Of a stretch of DNA of 6,427 bases, positions 1-4,870 are shown one piece after another. The first letter of the stretch is position 1, and every line of letters begins with the position of its first letter. This DNA comes from Chloroflexota bacterium (lineage in GTDB: Bacteria; Chloroflexota; Dehalococcoidia; Dehalococcoidales; UBA3254): NCBI GenBank assembly GCA_017860765.1, contig JAGDMY010000146.1, positions 1 to 6,427 of the forward strand. Direction: 5' to 3'. Both the position numbers and the translations under genes were made by a program. Below the pieces are notes generated by a model. The model was given only the letters and a program-made list of their open reading frames with translations. It was not told the origin of the DNA and searched no databases.

Positions 1-977
1 CTGGAAAGGGCTGTCACCAGCTTATCGATGTCCGGATAATCCGAGGTGCTTAAGGAGACCAGCGAGACCTCATCATAACCGCAGTTTTCCAGGATGTTGC
101 CCACCGATTTAATGACCTCTTCTTGAGGCCGTTCACGTACCGGCCGGTAGATGCTGGTGGCCTGGCAAAAGCGGCAGCCCCGGCTGCAGCCCCTTTGAAT
201 TTCTATGGCGGCCCGGTCCTGGACTACCTCCACAAACGGGACCACCGGTCTTAAAGGGGGTGGGGGCAAAGTGACTACTATACGGCGGCGGAGGACGGGT
301 TTGGCTTCGCTGATCAGCGGGATCAAGCTCTTCAGCCGGCCGTCTTCCTGATATTCCACCTGATAAAAACTGGGGACATAAAGGCCTTCAATTTGAGCCG
401 CCTGCCTGAGAAAATCGGTCCTGGGCTTGCCGCTGCCTTTCCAGTCGCGGAAGGCTGCTATGAGTTCAACCAGGACTTCTTCCCCATCGCCCAGGACGAA
501 CAGGTCGATAAAGTCCGCCATGGGCTCGGGGTTCAGTATACTGCTTCCACCGGCGATAACAAAGGGGTGGGCCTCCCCCCGGTCTGCCGCCAGCTGCGGA
601 ATTTGCGCCAGGTCAAGCATATTCAGGACGTTGGTATAGCAGAGCTCGTAGCCCAGTGAGAAGCCGATAATATCAAACTCCCTTAGCGGACGTTTAGACT
701 CCAGGGCAAAGAGGGGTAGTCCGGCCGACCGCATGGCATTTTCCATATCCTTCCAGGGCGCGTAGACCCTTTCCGCCAGAACGTCCGGCATATTGTTGAG
801 GATCTCATAGAGAATGGGTACCGCCATATTGGACATGCCGATATCATACAGGTCGGGATAGCTGAGGGCGAACTTGATGGGGGTCTTATCCCAATCTTTA
901 ACCACGCTCTGCCATTCACCGCCGGTATAGCGGGCCGGCTTGCCGACCTGGTACAAGATGCTGTCCAGTTGATTCAT
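1..977 (-). CDS. TIGR03960-type radical SAM protein, N-terminal part (3' end outside window)
   Basis: The reading frame is open from an ATG at 977 to the window edge, giving 325 codons and no stop. The N-terminus (KPARYTGGE, then FALSYPDLYDIGMSN and VLAERVYAPWKDME) follows the pattern of the uncharacterised TIGR03960 radical SAM family. Its first half resembles a cobalamin-binding-like Rossmann region (IIGFSLGYELCYTNVLNML, then VIAGGSSILNPEP and FVLGDGEE). The radical SAM cluster motif is C264-x3-C268-x2-C271 within IQRGCSRGCRFCQA, followed by the family-typical YRPVRER. These cysteines would bind a 4Fe-4S cluster that cleaves S-adenosylmethionine. The substrate is unknown; family members often sit beside or are fused to a DUF2344 protein, which here would lie beyond the window. 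The start is 8 bases after the hydrolase stop, so translation is probably coupled. The nearest GGAGG lies about 16 bases upstream, which is far for a ribosome site. The family call is firm; the function is not. Confidence 0.9.
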   Translation of the reverse strand, partial: MNQLDSILYQVGKPARYTGGEWQSVVKDWDKTPIKFALSYPDLYDIGMSNMAVPILYEILNNMPDVLAERVYAPWKDMENAMRSAGLPLFALESKRPLREFDIIGFSLGYELCYTNVLNMLDLAQIPQLAADRGEAHPFVIAGGSSILNPEPMADFIDLFVLGDGEEVLVELIAAFRDWKGSGKPRTDFLRQAAQIEGLYVPSFYQVEYQEDGRLKSLIPLISEAKPVLRRRIVVTLPPPPLRPVVPFVEVVQDRAAIEIQRGCSRGCRFCQATSIYRPVRERPQEEVIKSVGNILENCGYDEVSLVSLSTSDYPDIDKLVTALS

Positions 978-985
978 AATTAGAC

Positions 986-1756
986 TCAGTTGGCCTCCAA
1001 CTCCTTGAAATCGAACTTCATACCGTCCCGGGCGGCGATAACCTTAATGCCGGTCTTCTGGGTTAGGCCTTCGGCCACCTCCCAGGGCCGCGCTTTCCAG
1101 ATGCTCATCCCGTAATGGTTCAGGATGGCGACTTTGGGCTTGATCCCGGCGATGATTTTTTCCGCGTCTGCCAGGGCCAGGTGGTCGACTTTAAAATGGT
1201 TCTCGGTAAAGACCACGTTGAGTATTATCATTTCCGATTGGTATTTTTCAATGATTTTATCGAAGTATCGGGTATCGGCGATATACGAAAAGCTATGCTG
1301 GGCGACTTTGAATTTCAAGCCATAGGTCTCAACGGTATGAATATGGCGGAGGGGGGTGGTGAACTCCACACCGTCAATATCATATGACCTGCCCTCCTGC
1401 AGGACCTCTATGCCGTCAATATACTCCTTCAAATAGGAAAAAACCACGGGCTCCGGTCCAAGGGCGTCAGCAGGGAGGAAGACCCGTCCATGAGGCTGGA
1501 ATCCGCCCTGGGTCATAGCCTCCACCATGATATTCATATCGCCGGAATGGTCGAGGTGGCGGTGGGTGAGAATAATGGCCTTGAGATGGTAGGCCTTTAG
1601 CTTGCGTTTGGCGGACTGGACCACGCTGCCGGGGCCGGGATCGATCAGAATCTCGGTACCGTTCAAATCCAGCCACATGCCGCCGGAGGCCTGGATCTGA
1701 TTAGCGACCATGACTCTGGCGCCGGCCGTCCCCAGGAATAAAATCGTATTTGCCAT
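986..1756 (-). CDS. Metallo-beta-lactamase fold hydrolase (RNase Z/PhnP-like)
   Basis: A complete protein of 256 residues. The metal site is readable: the signature THRHLDH at residues 64-70 supplies H65, H67, D69 and H70. H138 or H140 in LRHIHTVET, the bridging D161 in IADTRY and H214 in ILNHYG complete a two-metal centre. The opening FLGTAGAR and the strand ILIDPGPGSV are typical of the RNase Z/PhnP-like branch of the superfamily, whose members hydrolyse phosphodiesters or other esters. No signal peptide or membrane segment is visible, so it should be cytoplasmic. It starts 12 bases after the dehydrogenase stop and ends 8 bases before the radical SAM start, which argues for one transcript. 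No strong ribosome site precedes the ATG, consistent with translational coupling. The substrate cannot be deduced. A true tRNA 3' endonuclease is less likely, because no obvious exosite arm is seen. Confidence 0.88.
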   Translation of the reverse strand: MANTILFLGTAGARVMVANQIQASGGMWLDLNGTEILIDPGPGSVVQSAKRKLKAYHLKAIILTHRHLDHSGDMNIMVEAMTQGGFQPHGRVFLPADALGPEPVVFSYLKEYIDGIEVLQEGRSYDIDGVEFTTPLRHIHTVETYGLKFKVAQHSFSYIADTRYFDKIIEKYQSEMIILNVVFTENHFKVDHLALADAEKIIAGIKPKVAILNHYGMSIWKARPWEVAEGLTQKTGIKVIAARDGMKFDFKELEAN

Positions 1757-1768
1757 AAACCAATTTCA

Positions 1769-2860
1769 CTATCTAATCGGGATTTGATTTGGATTCAGCC
1801 TGGCTATCACCGCATCTGCCACCTGGGAAGTACCGACGCAGGTGGAGCGGCCGGTCTTCATATCATAGGTCAGGCTTTCACCCTCGGCAATGACGGCTGC
1901 AATGGCCTTTTCCACCCCTTCAGCAGCCTCAAACTCTTTCAGGTATCGCAGCATCAGCATGCCGGATAACATGGTTGCGATAGGGTTCACCCGGTTCTGG
2001 CCGGTGTACTTGGGAGCGCTGCCATGAGTGGGTTCGAAGACGGCAATTCCATCGCCCAGGTTGGCGCCTGGCGCCACCCCGAGTCCCCCCACCAGCCCTG
2101 CACATAAGTCGGAGACGATATCGCCGTACAGGTTGGGCAGCACCAGCATATCGAATTGCCGGGGGTTGCGGACCAGCTGCATACACAGATTGTCCACAAT
2201 CACGTCGTTGAACTCAATATCGGGATAACCCCGGGCGACTTCCCGGGCTACGCTCAAGAAAAGTCCATCTGAGAACTTCATAATGTTAGCTTTATGCACG
2301 GCGGTGACCTTGCGGCGATTATTGGCCCGGGCGTAATCGAAGGCGAACTTGACTACCCGGCGCGAGCCGAACTCAGAGATGATTTTCAAGCTGATGCCGG
2401 AATCTTCGCGTACCTTGCCGCGGGTCTCGGCCACCAGCTTAAGGATGCGGGCAGCCTCAGAGCTCCCCTTCTCAAACTCTATGCCGGCATAAAGGTCTTC
2501 GGTATTCTCCCTCACTATCACGATATCGATATCCTTATAGGGTGAAAGGACACCGGGATAGCTCTTGCAGGGCCGCAGGCAGGCGTAGAGGTCGAGGCTT
2601 TTACGCAAAGTCACATTGACGCTGCGAAAACCGCTGCCGATAGGTGTGGTGATGGGTCCTTTAAGAGCGACCCTGTTCTTGCGTATGGACTGGATGACCG
2701 AATCAGGGAGAGGAGTATTGTATTTGGTCATCATCGCCGCACCCGCTTCAACTATTTCCCAGTTGAACTTCACTCCGGTGGCTTCGAGCACCCTTCGAGC
2801 GGCCGCCGTGACGTCCGGTCCGACCCCGTCACCGGGTATGAGGGTGATATTATATACCAT
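1769..2860 (-). CDS. icd: Isocitrate dehydrogenase (isocitrate/isopropylmalate dehydrogenase family)
   Basis: A 363-residue protein expected to oxidise isocitrate to 2-oxoglutarate and CO2. Substrate residues align with the E. coli enzyme at the same spacing: S80, N82, R86 and R96 (SVNVTLR...LRP), R117 and Y124 (VRENTEDLYAGIE), K190 (HKANIMK), and metal ligands D223, D247 and D251 (VDN, YGDIVSD). The NTEDLYAGIE motif fits isocitrate dehydrogenase better than isopropylmalate dehydrogenase (ELTGGIY) or homoisocitrate dehydrogenase (NTEGLYVEQ). The coenzyme loop HGSAPKYTGQNRVNP (279-293) has Lys-Tyr where NAD enzymes usually have Asp-Ile, hinting at NADP use. The protein is shorter than the 416-residue E. 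coli enzyme, as in the NAD-type subfamily. An in-frame ATG at 2893 exists, but the ATG at 2860 has an AGGAG at 8 bases and begins directly with the family sequence MVYNITLIPGDGVG, so I chose it. It follows the dehydratase small subunit after 93 bases. Homoisocitrate activity cannot be excluded. Confidence 0.88.
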   Translation of the reverse strand: MVYNITLIPGDGVGPDVTAAARRVLEATGVKFNWEIVEAGAAMMTKYNTPLPDSVIQSIRKNRVALKGPITTPIGSGFRSVNVTLRKSLDLYACLRPCKSYPGVLSPYKDIDIVIVRENTEDLYAGIEFEKGSSEAARILKLVAETRGKVREDSGISLKIISEFGSRRVVKFAFDYARANNRRKVTAVHKANIMKFSDGLFLSVAREVARGYPDIEFNDVIVDNLCMQLVRNPRQFDMLVLPNLYGDIVSDLCAGLVGGLGVAPGANLGDGIAVFEPTHGSAPKYTGQNRVNPIATMLSGMLMLRYLKEFEAAEGVEKAIAAVIAEGESLTYDMKTGRSTCVGTSQVADAVIARLNPNQIPIR

Positions 2861-2868
2861 AGAAATAT

Positions 2869-2873
2869 CTCCT
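2869..2873 (-). promoter_or_regulatory. Ribosome binding site deciding the icd start
   Basis: AGGAG on the minus strand, separated by 8 bases from the ATG at 2860. It favours that start over the longer in-frame ATG at 2893, which has only a weaker GGGGA upstream and would add an 11-residue extension absent from the family pattern. Confidence 0.75.
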
Positions 2874-2953
2874 GGCGCTCCGGTCTTTACCATCCGGTTC
2901 CCCGGATTTTCAGGTTATATCTGCAGCCTCTCGCTGGGATGATAAACCAGGAA

Positions 2954-3448
2954 TCACAGCTTAAAATCGCCGTATTTTTTTATATAGGGGAGCAGTCCTC
3001 CCTCGTTGAGGATATTCAGCATAACCGGGGGTATTTTACTGGAGGCGAGCTCGTTGCCGTTGGTCAGGTCCTTGATTTTCCCGGCGGCCAGGTCCACCTC
3101 CAGCTCGTCTCCATCGTTGATCTGATCGGTATCGCAGATCAAAACCGGCAAACCCTGGTTGATAGCGTTTCTAAAGAAGATGCGGGCGACAGATTTAGCC
3201 AGGATGGCGCTGACTCCCGCCAGCTTGAGGACCAGCGGAGCGTGCTCCCGGCTCGAACCCAGACCGAAATTGCTCCCCCCTACTACAAAATCGCCCATCT
3301 TAACGCGGGAAGCAAAGGTGGGGTCAGCATCCTCCAGGGCATGTTTGGCCAGTTCGGGCAAATTGCTGCGTAACCCGGCCAGTCGTCCCGGCACAATCAG
3401 GTCCGTTGAGATGTCATCGCCGAATTTAAAGGCTTTGCCTTTTAGCAT
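2954..3448 (-). CDS. leuD: Aconitase/3-isopropylmalate dehydratase family small subunit
   Basis: A complete 164-residue swivel-domain subunit, the usual length for stand-alone LeuD or homoaconitase small chains. Landmarks are FGDDISTDLIVPGRL at 9-23, the substrate-binding NFGLGSSREHAP at 60-71, and the family block ARIFFRNAINQGLPVL at 88-103. It pairs with the large Fe-S subunit encoded just upstream to dehydrate and rehydrate a tricarboxylic or isopropylmalate substrate in the cytoplasm. The specificity loop after the first motif (GRLAGLRSN, 21-29) is not one I can assign confidently. Because the next gene is an isocitrate dehydrogenase and no leuA or leuB is visible, I infer citrate/isocitrate (aconitase) activity; leucine or homocitrate pathway roles remain possible. 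The symbol is a family label only. The position usually held by Cys in NFGCGSSRE is Leu here. The ATG at 3448 has an AGGA 7 bases upstream. Confidence 0.88.
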   Translation of the reverse strand: MLKGKAFKFGDDISTDLIVPGRLAGLRSNLPELAKHALEDADPTFASRVKMGDFVVGGSNFGLGSSREHAPLVLKLAGVSAILAKSVARIFFRNAINQGLPVLICDTDQINDGDELEVDLAAGKIKDLTNGNELASSKIPPVMLNILNEGGLLPYIKKYGDFKL

Positions 3449-3455
3449 CTTTTAA

Positions 3456-3459
3456 TCCT
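3456..3459 (-). promoter_or_regulatory. Ribosome binding site of the small subunit gene
   Basis: AGGA on the minus strand, 7 bases before the ATG at 3448. It lies outside the large inverted repeat that fills the rest of the spacer, so the small subunit could be translated independently of its damaged upstream partner. Confidence 0.55.
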
Positions 3460-3494
3460 GATTAAATACTACCTTCAATAGGTGAGAAGGAGTT

Positions 3495-3522
3495 GATTTA
3501 CGATTTAGGATTTATGATTTAA
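3495..3522 (+). repeat. Four tandem GATTTAN heptamers
   Basis: Four perfectly phased 7-base units with GATTTA invariant and only the last base changing: C, G, T, then A. The units start at 3495, 3502, 3509 and 3516. They form one arm of the larger inverted repeat. Confidence 0.9.
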
Positions 3523-3541
3523 GAATCCCTCTTCCACCCTC

Positions 3542-3581
3542 ATAGATCTTAAATCTCTCTCAATTCCTTAAATCTTAAATC
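3542..3581 (-). repeat. Facing GATTTAN heptamers in inverse orientation
   Basis: Read on the plus strand, the units are ATAGATC (3542-3548, one mismatch in the core), TTAAATC (3549-3555), a 12-base degenerate gap, then two adjacent TTAAATC copies (3568-3574 and 3575-3581). They are the reverse complement of the last GATTTAA unit of the other arm. Confidence 0.85.
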
Positions 3582-3611
3582 TATATATTGAATTATTGGA
3601 AATACCTTCTC

Positions 3612-4788
3612 CTAAATTACTTCCCTCGGGTCGGTGATTTCACCCTTTATAGCGCTGGCAGCAGCCGTAGCTACACTGGCCAGGTAAATAAGGGAATTGG
3701 GATTGCCCATGCGGCCCTTAAAATTACGGTTGGCTGTAGACAGACAGGCTTCGCCATCGCCCAGCACACCCTGGTGCAGGCCCAGACAGGCCCCGCACCC
3801 CGGCGGCAGTATGACTGCCCCGGCTTCGATCAGTGTAGAGATATAACCCTTTTCGATAGCCTGCAGGAGGATGGTCCTGGAGGCCGGTCCCACGATTAAC
3901 CGGGTAGCCGGATGGCGCTTGCGGCCTTTCAAAATCGAGGCAGCCACTGCCAGGTCTTCCAGCCGTCCGTTGGTACAGGTACCGATAAAGACCTGCTGGA
4001 TCCGGGTGCCCTTAAGCTCCCGGGCCGTGGCCGTGTTATCTACAGTGTGCGGTTTGGACACGGTCGGTTCCAGCTTATATAGATCAATGGTGATAGTCCG
4101 GGAATAGGCGGCATCAGGGTCAGGAGCGAGGGGCTGGTAGTCCCGGGCCCGTCCCTGGGCCATCAGATAGTCCTCGGTAAGTTTATCAGAGGGGAAAAGC
4201 CCCGCCTTGGCCCCTGCCTCTACAGCCATGTTGGAGACGGTAAGCCGCTCGGAGATGCTTAAATGGTCGATCGCTTCACCGGCGAACTCCAGCGATTTAT
4301 AGGTAGCGCCATCGGCGCCGATCATCCCGATGAGATGCAGTACCAGGTCCTTGGAGAAGACCCCCAGGCGGAACTCACCGGTCACCTGCACTTTGACCGT
4401 CTCCGGCACCCGGAACCAGGTCTTGCCCAGTCCCATGGCTACTGCGATATCCGAGGAGCCCATGCCGGTGGCGAAAGCCCCCAGTCCCCCGGCGGTGACT
4501 GTGTGAGAGTCGGCGCCGACTATAACATCGCCGGGCCGGGCCAGCGATTCCACCACTCTCTGGTGGCAGACACCCTCGCCCACATCGGAAAGGTTGACCC
4601 CGGTCTGCTCGGCAAACTGGCGCAGAAACTGATGGTCGTTGGACAGGGCTGAACCGGGACTGGGCGCGGCATGATCGAAGAAGAGGAACGTCCGGGCCGG
4701 ATTGGCCACCTTCCCGAGTCCGCTTTGCTGGAACTGGCGGATGCCCGGACTTGCGGCTTAATATCTTTTCGGCCAGCGTCTTACCCAT
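3612..4788 (-). pseudogene. leuC: Aconitase/3-isopropylmalate dehydratase family large subunit, internal out-of-frame deletion
   Basis: The family N-terminus MGKTLAEKILSRKSG is encoded from the ATG at 4788 to 4744. The family sequence then resumes one base out of frame at 4742 as IRQFQQSGLGKVANPARTFLFFDHAAPS and stays open to the stop at 3612. Members normally have roughly 25-30 residues between these blocks, including an (H/Q)-D-x-T-(G/A)-P-L segment that helps form the active site; these are absent. Downstream everything expected is present: FFDHAAPS, VGEGVCHQ, GADSHT, and the 4Fe-4S cysteines in IGTCTNGR and PPGCGACLG, ending ITDPREVI. From an in-frame GTG at 4709 the open part is 365 residues, against about 420 in intact homologues. 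The intact remainder suggests a recent lesion, a strain variant or an assembly error. An intact version would isomerise citrate (or isopropylmalate) with the small subunit. Translation from the GTG would give a protein lacking the N-terminal segment, probably inactive. Confidence 0.8.
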
Positions 4789-4843
4789 AGCCCTGGCAAA
4801 TTCCGTTGTTCTTCTTTCTGACTCGAATTCTCTTCTCATCCCT

Positions 4844-4865
4844 GTTTTGGAATATTGGATTTTGG
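4844..4865. repeat. Short heptamer repeat in the pycB-leuC spacer
   Basis: On the plus strand GTTTTGG (4844-4850), one spacer base, then ATATTGG (4852-4858) and ATTTTGG (4859-4865). The 7-base period matches that of the larger spacer repeat, but the unit sequence is different. It occupies part of the 82-base gap between the carboxyltransferase stop and the dehydratase ATG; no terminator or clear promoter was seen in that gap. Confidence 0.45.
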
Positions 4866-4870
4866 TTATT

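Larger units (their letters stand above)
3479..3614. repeat. Large imperfect inverted repeat between the two dehydratase subunit genes
   Basis: The outer arms are GAGAAGG (3484-3490) and its exact complement CCTTCTC (3605-3611). Inside them lie facing arrays of AT-rich heptamers. GATTTAAG (3516-3523) is an exact reverse complement of CTTAAATC, which occurs three times (3548-3555, 3567-3574, 3574-3581). The transcript could therefore fold into a long, partly alternative stem-loop. The arm on the high-coordinate side reaches the stop codon of the large subunit gene (TAG at 3612-3614). No U-run follows the stem on the minus strand, so it does not look like a standard intrinsic terminator. It could be a small non-autonomous repeat element, an mRNA processing or stability structure, or both. 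The spacer is otherwise non-coding. Confidence 0.75.

Noticed and set aside
1769..2860. LeuB (3-isopropylmalate dehydrogenase) identity
   Set aside because: The substrate loop has NTEDLYAGIE and SVNVTLR as in isocitrate dehydrogenases, not the ELTGGIYFG pattern of LeuB.
2861..2893. An 11-residue N-terminal extension of the dehydrogenase from the ATG at 2893
   Set aside because: The internal ATG at 2860 has a much better ribosome site (AGGAG, 8 bases) and begins exactly at the family's conserved first strand.
2911..2951. Hairpin GGTTATATC/GATAAACC in the spacer before icd
   Set aside because: Only about eight pairs with a bulge and a loop of nearly 20 bases; no U-run, so it is not distinguishable from chance.
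2939..3373. Plus-strand ORF of 144 codons opposite the small subunit gene
   Set aside because: It is antisense to a clear family member and shows no recognisable domain; the other plus-strand ORFs are likewise shadows of the minus-strand genes.
3479..3614. Intrinsic terminator between the large and small subunit genes
   Set aside because: The stems are AT-rich, no U-run follows on the minus strand, and stopping here would cut off the partner subunit.
4738..4748. Programmed ribosomal frameshift joining the two parts of the large subunit
   Set aside because: There is no slippery heptamer at the junction, and a frameshift would not restore the 25-30 missing residues.
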